37,393 nt of DNA, taken from Methanolacinia sp964465295. Its GTDB lineage: Archaea; Halobacteriota; Methanomicrobia; Methanomicrobiales; Methanomicrobiaceae. Positions 17,102 to 25,922 of the stretch are shown here, piece after piece (the stretch's first letter is position 1; the number at the start of each line of letters is the position of its first letter). The stretch is from contig CAYXKC010000008.1 in NCBI GenBank assembly GCA_964465295.1, forward strand, positions 1 through 37,393, written 5' to 3'. Both the position numbers and the translations under genes were made by a program. The notes under the pieces were generated by a model that saw nothing but the letters and a program-made list of their open reading frames with translations, made no database searches and was not told where the DNA came from.

Positions 17102-17460
17102 AGGAGCTGGAGGTCTCCTGTTATCTTATCAAGGTCTTCCGATTTTGCAGGTCCGAGGCCTAGTGCGGTAACCGTTCCAGGCGGGATCTCGGTCATCCCT
17201 GCGTCTGTAATGATGGCTGCAGGTATGCCTGCATCCTCTGCAAGGGTCTTTATAACGTAGAGATCCTTTTGCGAGTGGACCTTTAGGGCCACTTTCTTCA
17301 TCCCCTCGTCAAACCATTTCTTTTTGGTGATCTTGTCGGCCTTTTCATATGCAGCTACAGCCGCATGTGCGAGCTGAGCGCATTTCTTGCCGCAGGTCAT
17401 CTTTATATCGTTCCTGACGATGAGGCACTGCTTATATTTGAAATCGGGTTCGGGCGACAT
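17098..17460 (-). CDS. pth2: Peptidyl-tRNA hydrolase, archaeal/eukaryotic type
   Basis: 120 residues, the normal Pth2 length. The N-terminal signature KMTCGKKCAQLAHAAVAAYE and the C-terminal block ITDAGMTEIPPGTVTALGLGP with DLDKITGDLQLL are diagnostic. The enzyme releases peptides from stalled or drop-off peptidyl-tRNA. It is first gene of the pth2-truD pair and is divergent from the geranylgeranyl reductase gene across 111 bases. Confidence 0.97.
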   Translation of the reverse strand: MSPEPDFKYKQCLIVRNDIKMTCGKKCAQLAHAAVAAYEKADKITKKKWFDEGMKKVALKVHSQKDLYVIKTLAEDAGIPAAIITDAGMTEIPPGTVTALGLGPAKSEDLDKITGDLQLL

Positions 17461-17571
17461 TTCTGTAATATATTGAGCCGGGGACCGAGATAAGCGTGAG
17501 TATCATCCGGGTGTCGCCGGGGTCTTCCTTCATGCAATTCGTAAGCACCCCGGCAACAGTTATTCGCGTGT

Positions 17572-18759
17572 ATGTCGATATATGGTATAATAGTGATATA
17601 CGATGTCATCGTTGCAGGCGGCGGGCCTGTTGGCAGTATGGCGGCAAAATGCTGTGCCGGTGCCGGTCTTAATACCCTGCTTTTAGAGGAGCATGCCTCT
17701 GCAGGAACACCTGTCCAGTGTGCAGGGCTCCTGAGTTCCAGTGCCTTTGAAGAGTGTGAGGTTTCGGAGAGATGCGTAATCCAGCCAGTGTCCGGCGCAA
17801 AGGTTTTTTCAGGACTGGGGAGGGAGTTCGCCTTTGATGCAGGTGTTGTGAAAGCCTGTGTCGTCGACAGGAGCGCTCTTGACAGGGATATGCTGAATAC
17901 TGCGGCAGATGCGGGTGCAGAAATAATGCTCAAGACATCTGTAACGGGAGCCCGGAACTGTTCAACAGGCTGTGTACTGTCAACAAAAGGGGTGAACGGA
18001 CTTCGTGAATTTGAATCCAGGCTGGTTATTGCAGCGGACGGCCCGAAAAGTATTTTCTCAAGAATATATGGTATGAAACGTGCACCGGTCTTTCTTTCCG
18101 GAGTGCAGGCCGATATTCCGTATGAAGGGAACGACAGGCTCGTCGAACTCCACCCGTATGCATCGCCCGGGTTCTTCGGCTGGGTTATCCCTGCAGGTAG
18201 GGGGCGTGCGAGAGTTGGCCTTTGTGCAGAAAAAGATACGAAAGAGCTTTTTGAAAATTTCATTAAAAATTTCGGTCCGTCCAGTGTTCACAAGGTGACA
18301 GGCACCATCCCGCTTGGAATTATGCCGAAGACATACGGTTGCAGGACAATGTTCTGTGGGGATGCGGCAGGGCTTGCAAAACCCACTTCGGGGGGAGGCG
18401 TATATACCGGAGTCCGCTCGGCAAGGCACGCGGCCGATACTGCGGTCCGCTGCATCGAATGCGGAAAATTTGATGATTCCGCCCTTTCATCATATGAATC
18501 GTCATGGAGATCCGATTTCGGGCACGAACTTGCCTTTGGTATGAAACTGTTCCGGATGAGAAAGAGCCTGACGCCGGAGATAATCGATGACCTCTGCCGT
18601 GTCATGAACGAGAAAGGGATGGCGGAGGATATCGTCAGGTATGGCGATATAGACCGGCCCGGCAGGATTGTAAAGAAGATGATGCTGAATCCGTCTGTAT
18701 ACAGGATCGCCGGGAAGGTTATTGGCGGGGAACTGCGTTCTCTTTTCGAAAAATCCTGA
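17572..18759 (+). CDS. Geranylgeranyl reductase family protein (archaeal lipid saturation)
   Basis: 395-residue flavoprotein. A Rossmann fingerprint VIVAGGGPVGSMAAKCC opens the FAD-binding domain. VQCAGLLS matches the substrate-side Cys-containing motif, and the second FAD motif FCGDAAGLAKPTSGGGVYTG is complete. The archaeal members reduce the double bonds of digeranylgeranylglyceryl lipids, so this gene continues the isoprenoid-lipid theme begun by idsA. Menaquinone-like or chlorophyll-like substrates fit the family but not a methanogen. The ATG at 17572 gives seven extra residues; GTG 17593 (VIYDVIVAGGG) would match the usual N-terminus better. Repeat copy C follows. Confidence 0.88.
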   Translation: MSIYGIIVIYDVIVAGGGPVGSMAAKCCAGAGLNTLLLEEHASAGTPVQCAGLLSSSAFEECEVSERCVIQPVSGAKVFSGLGREFAFDAGVVKACVVDRSALDRDMLNTAADAGAEIMLKTSVTGARNCSTGCVLSTKGVNGLREFESRLVIAADGPKSIFSRIYGMKRAPVFLSGVQADIPYEGNDRLVELHPYASPGFFGWVIPAGRGRARVGLCAEKDTKELFENFIKNFGPSSVHKVTGTIPLGIMPKTYGCRTMFCGDAAGLAKPTSGGGVYTGVRSARHAADTAVRCIECGKFDDSALSSYESSWRSDFGHELAFGMKLFRMRKSLTPEIIDDLCRVMNEKGMAEDIVRYGDIDRPGRIVKKMMLNPSVYRIAGKVIGGELRSLFEKS

Positions 18760-18800
18760 GAGGGTGGTGTTCTTTGTATAATTTGATTCATGATTATTCT

Positions 18801-19046
18801 GGGAAGGGGAAGTCCTCCTCCCTGTTACCTCCCCTAAGATGATAAGTCGTAAGAAGGGATGGACTGGTATCTTTATTTTCCATTCGAAGGGCTATCGCCC
18901 TTTCGAAACCTATGGGTGACCATGGTTCACCAGTTAATCTTCTGAAACCGAGTTTTCTTCCGGCCGCAAGGCCGACTATCTTCTTAACGTTAAGCCCTGA
19001 GGTCAGGGCGGGTTCGCAGAGCGAACTTGCGTAAGGGTTGCCCCCT
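18801..19046 (-). repeat. Dispersed hairpin-rich intergenic repeat, copy C (reverse)
   Basis: Read on the minus strand it shares with copy A the CATAGGTTTCGAAAGGGCGA middle block and a GAAGATAG module. It also shares with copy D the CGACTTATC block near the tail and a GGAGG...CTTCCCC tail hairpin (18801-18829). The GGGCATAAGCCCC head is eroded (remnant about 19034-19046). It holds several local palindromes, such as GGCCGCAAGGCC (18962-18973) and GTTCGCAGAGCGAAC (19012-19026). It fills most of the 379-base gap 18760-19138; no gene is seen there. Confidence 0.7.
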
Positions 19047-19138
19047 GAAAGGTACAGATTTCATCTTTTAAGGTTTTGTAAATTATTGTCAAAACCAAAG
19101 ACCATACCTTTTTTACCTGAAATGCCCATACCAAAAAC

Positions 19139-19447
19139 ATGGAAAGCCGTTTTGGAAGGGGTTTTATAACCAATATTATGCTTGTATCAAAGCACGCGGG
19201 GCTCCCTCCTGAGAGGGCCTGGACCGGCCTTTCGGATCATCTTGTCGAGATGCAGATCCCCGATCAGTTCCGTGGTACGGAGGTTGAAGAGCTTGTAACC
19301 ATGCTCCGCCAGAAGGCCAACTGGCACCAGAATGGAATGATGGATGCAGAAGATCTCAAATCGCTTGAAAAGACGATAAACCGCCTTGTGGTCGCAATAG
19401 ATCGTGAACTTGGGCTAGATGATCCTTCGGTGGGAAAATTTGACTGA
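19139..19447 (+). CDS. Small conserved-looking archaeal protein of unknown function
   Basis: 102 residues, soluble, no signal peptide or cysteine motif. It starts MESRFGRGFITNIMLVSKH and contains PPERAWTGLSDHLVEM and a mostly helical C-terminal half ending in a charged Asp-rich tail. I do not recognise a named domain. Codon use looks like the neighbours and it has its own upstream AT-rich region, so it is probably real. It lies 208 bases before gyrB on the same strand; a link with gyrase is only suggested by position. Confidence 0.75.
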   Translation: MESRFGRGFITNIMLVSKHAGLPPERAWTGLSDHLVEMQIPDQFRGTEVEELVTMLRQKANWHQNGMMDAEDLKSLEKTINRLVVAIDRELGLDDPSVGKFD

Positions 19448-19655
19448 TTAACAGGCTGTCTGGTAGAGTCTAATCCTGTAATATTTCCCTGAAATCTATC
19501 AGACCTCTATTTTTGCGATATTTTAAGTGCCTGCAGGGACAATAATATATGTGCGATTTAGTATAACCCGGATGTTGGTTTTTTGCCCTCTGGCGGCATC
19601 GCAGTTTACAGAAAGAGTATCATGGAAATTCTTTATTTCTACCTGAATAAGGGGG

Positions 19656-21590
19656 ATGATTTTGGCTCAGAATAATTATAACGCATCAAATATTACTGTT
19701 CTTGAAGGCCTTGAACCTGTAAGGGAAAGGCCTGCCATGTATATCGGGAGTACCGATGTCCGCGGCCTGCACCACCTTGTATATGAAGTGGTCGATAATG
19801 CGATTGACGAGGCACTTGCCGGAATATGCGATCACATCATCGTCAAACTTGAAAACGACGGCTCATGCACTATTGAAGACAACGGCCGGGGTATTCCGGT
19901 AGATATCATGGAGGAGCAGGACGGAAAGAGTGCCCTTGAAGTCGTAATGACGGTCCTTCATGCCGGCGGAAAGTTTGACAAGAACACTTACCAGGTATCG
20001 GGCGGTCTGCATGGGGTGGGTGTTTCGGTTGTAAACGCTCTCTCCGAGATTCTTGAAGTTGAGGTCTACCGTGACGGATACATATACGAGATGTCCTTTG
20101 CCAGGGGAAGTCTCAGCAAAGATCTTTCATCGAGGAAGAATGCTGCCCCTGATGCCTTTGAAAAGCATGGGACGCGTATCAAGTTCAAACCCGACTCTCT
20201 CATCTTTGAGACTGTTTCCTTCGATTATGATATACTCAGCCACAGGATGCGTGAACTTGCATTCCTTAACCGCGGGATTACAATAGAGATATTCGACGAG
20301 AGGAAAGGCTACGAGGACCAGCAGGTCTTCAATTATGAGGGCGGAATTCAGGAGTTCGTCAATTACCTTATATCAGGTAAGGAAACCGTCCACCCGGATG
20401 TAATATATTTCGATACAAAGGATGAGGAGAGCATGACCGAGGTGGAGGTTGCGCTCCAGTATTCAACGGCCTACTCCGAGACACTGATGACCTTCGTCAA
20501 TAGCGTAAACACCCGTGAAGGCGGGACGCATCTCGAAGGGTTCAGGAGTGCCCTGACCCGTGCCATCAACAAGTCGGCTAAAGACAACAACCTGATGAAA
20601 GGGATGTCCGAATCGCTGAAGGGAGACGATGTCCGCGAGGGTCTTGTAACAGTCATCAGTTTAAAGGTTGCAAATCCGCAGTTCGAAGGCCAGACCAAGA
20701 TGCGGCTTGGCAACAGTAATGTCAAAGGCATAGTCGATTCACTCGTATACCAGTCGCTCACCGAATATTTCGAGGAAAATCCAAAGGTAATCCAGGCAAT
20801 CGTATCCAAGGCGGTAAGTGCTGCAAGGGCACGCGAGGCGGCACGAAAGGCCAGGGAGCTTGCCAGAAGAAAGAGCACTCTCGAGAGCGGGGGTCTCCCC
20901 GGGAAACTTGCCGACTGTTCAGAGCGGGATCCTTCAAAGAGCGAGATCTACATCGTAGAGGGAGATTCTGCAGGCGGTTCGGCAAAGCAGGGTCGTTCAA
21001 GGAAGTTCCAGGCGATACTTCCACTCAGGGGCAAGATTCTCAATGTCGAAAAGGCAAATCCCCACAAGATCCTTAAAAATAATGAGATCCAGACCCTGAT
21101 ATCGGCTATCGGCTGCGGATTTGGTGAGAGCTTCGATGTTTCAAAGGCACGCTATCATCACATAATCCTGATGACCGATGCCGATGTCGATGGTGCGCAT
21201 ATCTGCACGCTGCTGCTGACGTTCTTCTACAGGTATATGCCTGATCTTATCGAGAACGGGTATATCTATATCGCCCAGCCTCCCCTGTTCAGGGTTTCCA
21301 AAGGCAAGGCCGAGAAATATGCATTCTCAGAGGAGGAGATGAAGAGATATGTCAAAGAGTTTGGAGAAAAAGGAGTCAGCGTCCAGCGTTACAAAGGTCT
21401 TGGTGAGATGAACGCCGATCAACTGTGGCACACTACAATGGCGCCGGAATCAAGAGTCTTGAAGCAGGTAAGCGTTATGGAAGCGTCATATGCCGACGAT
21501 ATCTTCAGCAAACTAATGGGAGATGACGTGGTGGCAAGAAAAGAATTCATCACCCGCCATTCAAAGGAGGTGACGAACCTTGACGTCTGA
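19656..21590 (+). CDS. gyrB: DNA gyrase subunit B
   Basis: 644 residues. The GHKL ATPase domain has EVVDNAIDEAL (Glu44 as general base, Asn48 for Mg-ATP), DNGRGIPVD, and the ATP lid GLHGVGVSVVNALS. The TOPRIM domain has EGDSAGGSAKQGR (about 435-447) and DADVDGAH (about 507-514). The protein is close to 640 residues, the Gram-positive-like length without the proteobacterial insertion. With GyrA it introduces negative supercoils. A bacterial-type gyrase in a methanogen reflects an ancient transfer known in several euryarchaeal lineages. The ATG at 19656 abuts GGGGG; a TTG two codons later is an alternative that would space the ribosome-binding site better. Confidence 0.98.
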   Translation: MILAQNNYNASNITVLEGLEPVRERPAMYIGSTDVRGLHHLVYEVVDNAIDEALAGICDHIIVKLENDGSCTIEDNGRGIPVDIMEEQDGKSALEVVMTVLHAGGKFDKNTYQVSGGLHGVGVSVVNALSEILEVEVYRDGYIYEMSFARGSLSKDLSSRKNAAPDAFEKHGTRIKFKPDSLIFETVSFDYDILSHRMRELAFLNRGITIEIFDERKGYEDQQVFNYEGGIQEFVNYLISGKETVHPDVIYFDTKDEESMTEVEVALQYSTAYSETLMTFVNSVNTREGGTHLEGFRSALTRAINKSAKDNNLMKGMSESLKGDDVREGLVTVISLKVANPQFEGQTKMRLGNSNVKGIVDSLVYQSLTEYFEENPKVIQAIVSKAVSAARAREAARKARELARRKSTLESGGLPGKLADCSERDPSKSEIYIVEGDSAGGSAKQGRSRKFQAILPLRGKILNVEKANPHKILKNNEIQTLISAIGCGFGESFDVSKARYHHIILMTDADVDGAHICTLLLTFFYRYMPDLIENGYIYIAQPPLFRVSKGKAEKYAFSEEEMKRYVKEFGEKGVSVQRYKGLGEMNADQLWHTTMAPESRVLKQVSVMEASYADDIFSKLMGDDVVARKEFITRHSKEVTNLDV

Positions 21591-24039
21591 GGAGAATGTC
21601 ACTGTTGTAAAGAGGATTATCCCGGTCTCAATTGAAGAGGAGATGAAGTCCTCGTACCTCGATTATGCAATGTCGGTCATCATCGGAAGGGCGATTCCCG
21701 ATGTCAGGGACGGCCTGAAACCTGTACACAGGCGTACGCTCTACGCGATGGGCGAGATGGGCAACTACCACGACAAGCCCTTCAAGAAGAGTGCCCGTAT
21801 CGTCGGAGAGGTCATGGGTAAATACCACCCTCATGGCGATTCTTCAATATATGACACTCTTGTTAAGATGGCCCAGCCATTCTCCTACAGGTATACCCTT
21901 GTAGAAGGGCAGGGTAACTTCGGCTCCATTGACGGGGACTCTGCTGCAGCGATGCGTTATACGGAGGCGAGGCTGGACCCGGTATCCGAGTCCCTTCTGG
22001 AGGATATAGAGAAGGAGACTGTAGATTTCGGACCCAACTTCGATGAGTCGCTCCAGGAGCCTCTTGTTCTCCCAGCAAAGATCCCGAATCTGTTAGTCAA
22101 CGGGTCGGACGGAATTGCGGTTGGAATGGCTACAAAGATGGCACCGCATAATATAAGCGAGGTCTGCAACGCAGTCTGTGCAATGATAGACGATCCCGAT
22201 ATCTCACCCGCAGGCCTCATGGAGCATATGCCGGGGCCTGATTTCCCGACCGGCGGAGTGATACTCGGCAGGAGCGGGATTGCGAGTGCATATACAACCG
22301 GAAGAGGCCGTATCCGTCTCAGGGGGGTCGCGGAGATTGAAGAGTCCGAAGGCGCAAAGAAGAGCCGGATTATCATCACCGAACTTCCGTACCAGGTGAA
22401 CAAGGCCCGGCTTATAGAACTTATTGCCGATCTTGTCCGTGACAAGAAGATCGATGGAATATCCGATATAAGGGACGAATCGGATAAGGACGGTATCAGG
22501 GTGGTAATCGAGCTTAAAAAAGCGATCATCCCCAGGGTTGTCTTAAACCAGCTCTACAAGCATACCCCGCTTGAATCTACATTCGGCATAATCAATCTCG
22601 CAATAGTCGAGAAACAGCCCAAGGTATTAACAGTAAAAGAGATTATTCAGGAATTTCTCAGGCACAGGAAGACGGTCATCTACAGGAGGACGATCTTTGA
22701 GCTTAAAAAGGCTGAAGAAAGGCTCCACATCCTGAAGGGGCTTCTCCTTGCACTTGACAATATCGATGCGGTAATTGCAACGATACGCGGCTCCTCGACA
22801 ACCGATGAGGCATCAAAGAAGCTGATCGAGAATTTCGGCCTTGACGAGATCCAGGCGGATGCAATCCTAAAGATGCAGCTTCGCCGTCTTGCGGCTCTTG
22901 AACACCAGAAGATCATCGACGAGCGTGACGGGCTCTTAAAGGAAGTCGGGAGGCTGAAACTCATAATCTCCGACGATGAGCATATCTTTGCAGAGATTAA
23001 AAAAGAGACTGTTGAGGTCGGTGAAAAATATGCCGATGAGAGACGGACGAAGATCAGCCATGATGTGTCCGATTTGGATAAAGAGGATCTTATTGAGAAC
23101 AAACAGGTTCTGGTCTCCCTGACATCCCACAATTATATCAAATCGATGCCTCTTGACACCTATAAAGGACAGCACAGGGGCGGGAGGGGCATTATCGGGA
23201 TGTCCACCAAAGAAGAGGACTTCGTCAAGACCGTATTCGTCGCATCAACCCATGACTATCTCCTCTGCTTCACGAGTTCCGGCAGGATATACTGGCTCAA
23301 GGTCTATGACATTCCCGAGGCCACAAGGCAGAGCCGCGGGAAGGCAATAGTCAACCTCCTTGAACTGGGCGACGAAGAGAAAGTTACTGCAGTAATCCCG
23401 GTATCGGAGTTCAAGGAGGATGAATTCTTCCTCTTTGCAACAAAGAACGGAATGGTCGTAAAGATCCCGCAGGTTGAATTCTCACGCCCGAGACAGACCG
23501 GTATCTATGCAATCACCCTCAAGGACGGAGACGAGCTGGTTCATGTCATGAAGGTGACAGACAACGGGGAGGTCATCCTGACAACCCGCATGGGCCAGAG
23601 CCTTCGTTTTGGAATTGATGCGATACCTCCCAGGCACAGGAATGCGCTAGGAGTCAAGGGTATCAAACTGAGGTTTATGGACGAACTCCAGGATGTAACC
23701 CCGATAGAAGACGATCATCTCCTGACCATTACCGAGAGGGGTTATGGGAAGAGGACAGAATTTGACGAATTCAGGGGGCACGGGCGTGCTACGATGGGTG
23801 TTAGGAACATCCAGACCGATGTCAGCGGGGGTGTGGTTTCGTCAAAGGCGGTATCCGATGAGGTTGATATAATCCTCATGAGCAGGTCGGGAATTGTAAT
23901 CAGGACCAAGGTGTCCGAGATCTCTGTTCAGAAACGCGGAACCAGGGGGGTCCGGATAATGAAGCTTGACGAAGGCGACAGCGTAGTAGGTTTCACCATC
24001 CTGGACGCCGATGACGAAGTCAGCGAAATCGATGAATAA
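21580..24039 (+). CDS. gyrA: DNA gyrase subunit A
   Basis: 819 residues. The breakage-reunion domain holds IGRAIPDVRDGLKPVHRR, the HPHGDSSIYD segment and active-site Tyr127 in AAMRYTEARL. The C-terminal half is the six-bladed DNA-wrapping domain, and its gyrase box GQHRGGRG marks it as gyrase instead of topoisomerase IV. Ser88 and Asp92 line up with E. coli Ser83/Asp87, so the quinolone pocket looks wild type. The start is a TTG at 21580 overlapping the gyrB 3' end by 11 bases, chosen because a near-perfect AAAGGAGGTGA lies a few bases upstream inside gyrB. The two subunits are thus translationally linked. A T-run follows the stop. Confidence 0.97.
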   Translation: MTSEENVTVVKRIIPVSIEEEMKSSYLDYAMSVIIGRAIPDVRDGLKPVHRRTLYAMGEMGNYHDKPFKKSARIVGEVMGKYHPHGDSSIYDTLVKMAQPFSYRYTLVEGQGNFGSIDGDSAAAMRYTEARLDPVSESLLEDIEKETVDFGPNFDESLQEPLVLPAKIPNLLVNGSDGIAVGMATKMAPHNISEVCNAVCAMIDDPDISPAGLMEHMPGPDFPTGGVILGRSGIASAYTTGRGRIRLRGVAEIEESEGAKKSRIIITELPYQVNKARLIELIADLVRDKKIDGISDIRDESDKDGIRVVIELKKAIIPRVVLNQLYKHTPLESTFGIINLAIVEKQPKVLTVKEIIQEFLRHRKTVIYRRTIFELKKAEERLHILKGLLLALDNIDAVIATIRGSSTTDEASKKLIENFGLDEIQADAILKMQLRRLAALEHQKIIDERDGLLKEVGRLKLIISDDEHIFAEIKKETVEVGEKYADERRTKISHDVSDLDKEDLIENKQVLVSLTSHNYIKSMPLDTYKGQHRGGRGIIGMSTKEEDFVKTVFVASTHDYLLCFTSSGRIYWLKVYDIPEATRQSRGKAIVNLLELGDEEKVTAVIPVSEFKEDEFFLFATKNGMVVKIPQVEFSRPRQTGIYAITLKDGDELVHVMKVTDNGEVILTTRMGQSLRFGIDAIPPRHRNALGVKGIKLRFMDELQDVTPIEDDHLLTITERGYGKRTEFDEFRGHGRATMGVRNIQTDVSGGVVSSKAVSDEVDIILMSRSGIVIRTKVSEISVQKRGTRGVRIMKLDEGDSVVGFTILDADDEVSEIDE

Positions 24040-24042
24040 ATA

Positions 24043-24057
24043 AAAAAACTTTTTTTT
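24043..24057 (+). terminator. T-run terminator after gyrBA
   Basis: Seven A, a C, then eight T lie directly after the gyrA stop. Archaeal RNA polymerase stops at oligo-T tracts, and the A/T stretch can also form a weak hairpin. Confidence 0.6.
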
Positions 24058-24095
24058 ACGGACAGAATTATATTGTTTCTTGCCTAATTCAGATT

Positions 24096-24722
24096 ATGGA
24101 AAGAGACAATACGATAATAGTCCTCCTCCTGATCGTTATTATTATTGGGGGGGCGTATATTCTGCTTGTGAAGTACCCGCCGCTCCTGGCAGGATCTGGT
24201 GGAGTGCAATATATAACCACAGAACAGCAGGCATCCCCCGAAGCAGGCGCTTCCGGGGACACTGTTTACGTCAGCCAGTCTTCAGCCGATTACGTGTATG
24301 CCGGGGAGGTTATCGGAACCCCGTCCGATATAAAGACACTTGATATATGTGCCGAACCTGCCGACTGGGATGAAAATCCCGGGAACGACGGGTTGATAGT
24401 CCATTTTACATTCTATGACTCCCAGGGAAGGAAGGTAATATTCAGCGGAACCTCGATAAGCACACAGGTGACAGTCTACAGTCCTTCAATCGATGTACAC
24501 GGCCAGACAGTCAGCCCGAGAAACGTTTTCTATAAGGGCTATACAACAGTCACATCATCCGACGAGGGCAATGGCAACTGTTTCAGCGGAATAAGAGTGC
24601 CCTTCTCTAAACTGAAGATATCATCGACCGATCTTGGTATAGGCCAGATAAAGATGACCGCCTCGCTTCCGACAGGCGGGACGCTTGAGGCTTATGAAAC
24701 ATTCCTGTGGCCCAAGACATAA
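24096..24722 (+). CDS. Membrane-anchored extracytoplasmic protein of unknown function
   Basis: 208 residues. After MERDN comes one long hydrophobic helix (about 7-25, LLLIVIIIGGAYILLV), which should anchor the protein with the rest outside. The remainder has beta-rich segments such as GLIVHFTFYDSQGRKVIFSG and FSGIRVPFSKLKISSTDLG, reminiscent of an immunoglobulin-like or lipoprotein-type sandwich, but I recognise no family. A Ser/Gly/Ala-rich linker (about 45-60) separates helix and domain. It ends directly before yjbQ on the same strand, so the two may share a transcript. Confidence 0.75.
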   Translation: MERDNTIIVLLLIVIIIGGAYILLVKYPPLLAGSGGVQYITTEQQASPEAGASGDTVYVSQSSADYVYAGEVIGTPSDIKTLDICAEPADWDENPGNDGLIVHFTFYDSQGRKVIFSGTSISTQVTVYSPSIDVHGQTVSPRNVFYKGYTTVTSSDEGNGNCFSGIRVPFSKLKISSTDLGIGQIKMTASLPTGGTLEAYETFLWPKT

Positions 24723-24731
24723 GTGAAAGGG

Positions 24732-25148
24732 ATGAAAACCGCTGAAATCGCGATCAAAACATCCGGAGAGGGGGATATCATCGATATCACCCCCCCGGTC
24801 AACAGGTTCGTCTCCGGTAGCGGCATCTCATCAGGAATTGTGAATATCTTTGTTGAAGGCTCTACTGTGGCTCTCACAACGATAGAGTACGAACCCGGCG
24901 TTCTTTCAGACCTTAGACGTTCATTGTCCGCAATATCTCCTGACGACATCCCCTATGAACATGACATGGCATGGGGTGACGGAAACGGCCGTTCGCATGT
25001 CAAGGCTGCGCTGATCGGGCCCTCACTGACAGTTCCTGTCAGAAACGGCGCCATGAAACTCGGAACCTGGCAGCAGGTCGTTCTTCTCGAACTGGACATA
25101 AGGCAATCAAGAACAAGAACTCTTCACTGCACTGTAATTGGAGAATAG
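24732..25148 (+). CDS. YjbQ/UPF0047 family protein (secondary thiamine-phosphate synthase)
   Basis: 138 residues from ATG 24732, which begins MKTAEIAIKTSGEGDIIDIT like the family; a GTG at 24723 would add three residues. Diagnostic blocks are YEPGVLSDLRRSLSAI, YEHDMAWGDGNGRSHVKAAL, the IGPSLTVPV strand, and the LGTWQQVVLLELD / RTRTLHCTVIGE end. Bacterial members show weak thiamine-phosphate synthase activity, and the true role is uncertain. It converges with the UPF0147 gene 31 bases away. Confidence 0.9.
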   Translation: MKTAEIAIKTSGEGDIIDITPPVNRFVSGSGISSGIVNIFVEGSTVALTTIEYEPGVLSDLRRSLSAISPDDIPYEHDMAWGDGNGRSHVKAALIGPSLTVPVRNGAMKLGTWQQVVLLELDIRQSRTRTLHCTVIGE

Positions 25149-25179
25149 TTCCGGAATATTCCGGATTATTATATTCAGT

Positions 25180-25443
25180 CTAATCGAGAGGGACTGTTTC
25201 CAGCTGGGATACCAGCTCCCAGATCCTTGTTCTTGCATGCACAGGCATATTCGGGTCGTTTGAGACCTCGTCAATCATGGATATGGCTGTTGCTGCACGA
25301 AGACCAAGACCCTTCGATTCATCCATCAGTATTTTCTTTGTTTCGTCAGCTACACGCCTGATATTTCTTGGAATTGTTGAATCTTCCATTATGGCCTGAA
25401 GCATCTGTATACAATAGTTTATCGTGTTTTGCGGTTCTGCCAT
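25180..25443 (-). CDS. UPF0147 family protein
   Basis: 87 residues, all-helical, with the family's conserved stretches STIPRNIRRVADETKKIL, AATAISMIDEVSNDPNMP and HARTRIWELVSQLE. This small archaeal family has no established function. It is divergent from the p27-like zinc-ribbon gene, with 68 bases between the two starts. Confidence 0.93.
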   Translation of the reverse strand: MAEPQNTINYCIQMLQAIMEDSTIPRNIRRVADETKKILMDESKGLGLRAATAISMIDEVSNDPNMPVHARTRIWELVSQLETVPLD

Positions 25444-25511
25444 CGTTTAACACCATCCTATTATTAATTGGGGCATCTGCATATATAATGGGTAAGGAGA
25501 GGATAATTAAT

Positions 25512-25892
25512 ATGCCATCAAATCCCGAGGACATCATGGCCGAATACCTGCTAAAGGGCGGAAAGATGCTGGATAAAACATGCCCTTCCTGCGGTTCGCC
25601 GCTTTTTTCCGTAAAAGGGGAGACCATGTGTGTCGTTTGCAGTAAAGCGCGGAAGGAGCAACCTGCAGTTGCGGCTCCCGCAAAGATAAAAGAGCCTGAA
25701 ACCGTCCCTGAAGATTATAAAGAGATCGAATACCTGGATAATTCATCCGAAATATCCGGGGATATGAGGGACGAACTTGAGAAGACGATTATTCATCTCT
25801 GCAGAAGGGTCAGGCAGGAGTCGAGACCCGAGGACTGTCTTGCGATTATGGAATGCATCAGTATCGCTGATGGCATTTTAAAGGGCAGATAA
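25512..25892 (+). CDS. Autoantigen p27-like (UPF0148) zinc-ribbon protein
   Basis: 126 residues from ATG 25512, which follows AAGGAGAGG by 9 bases; an in-frame ATG at 25488 overlaps a TATA-like string (ATATATAA) and is less likely. The N-terminal helix IMAEYLLKGGKMLDKTCPSCGSPLFSVKGETMCVVC is characteristic of the Sjogren's/scleroderma autoantigen 1 domain, with four cysteines (CPSC...CVVC) for one zinc. A linker rich in Ala, Pro and Glu joins a helical C-terminal half containing two further Cys. The function in archaea is unknown. A T-rich stretch then repeat copy D follow the stop. Confidence 0.9.
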   Translation: MPSNPEDIMAEYLLKGGKMLDKTCPSCGSPLFSVKGETMCVVCSKARKEQPAVAAPAKIKEPETVPEDYKEIEYLDNSSEISGDMRDELEKTIIHLCRRVRQESRPEDCLAIMECISIADGILKGR

Positions 25893-25922
25893 TTTTTTAG
25901 ATTCTTTTGTTTTTTAGGAATG

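Noticed and set aside
17403..18263. 286-residue minus-strand ORF
   Set aside because: It is antisense to most of the geranylgeranyl reductase gene and overlaps pth2. Its composition (Ser/Pro/Thr-rich, no motif) is that of a shadow frame.
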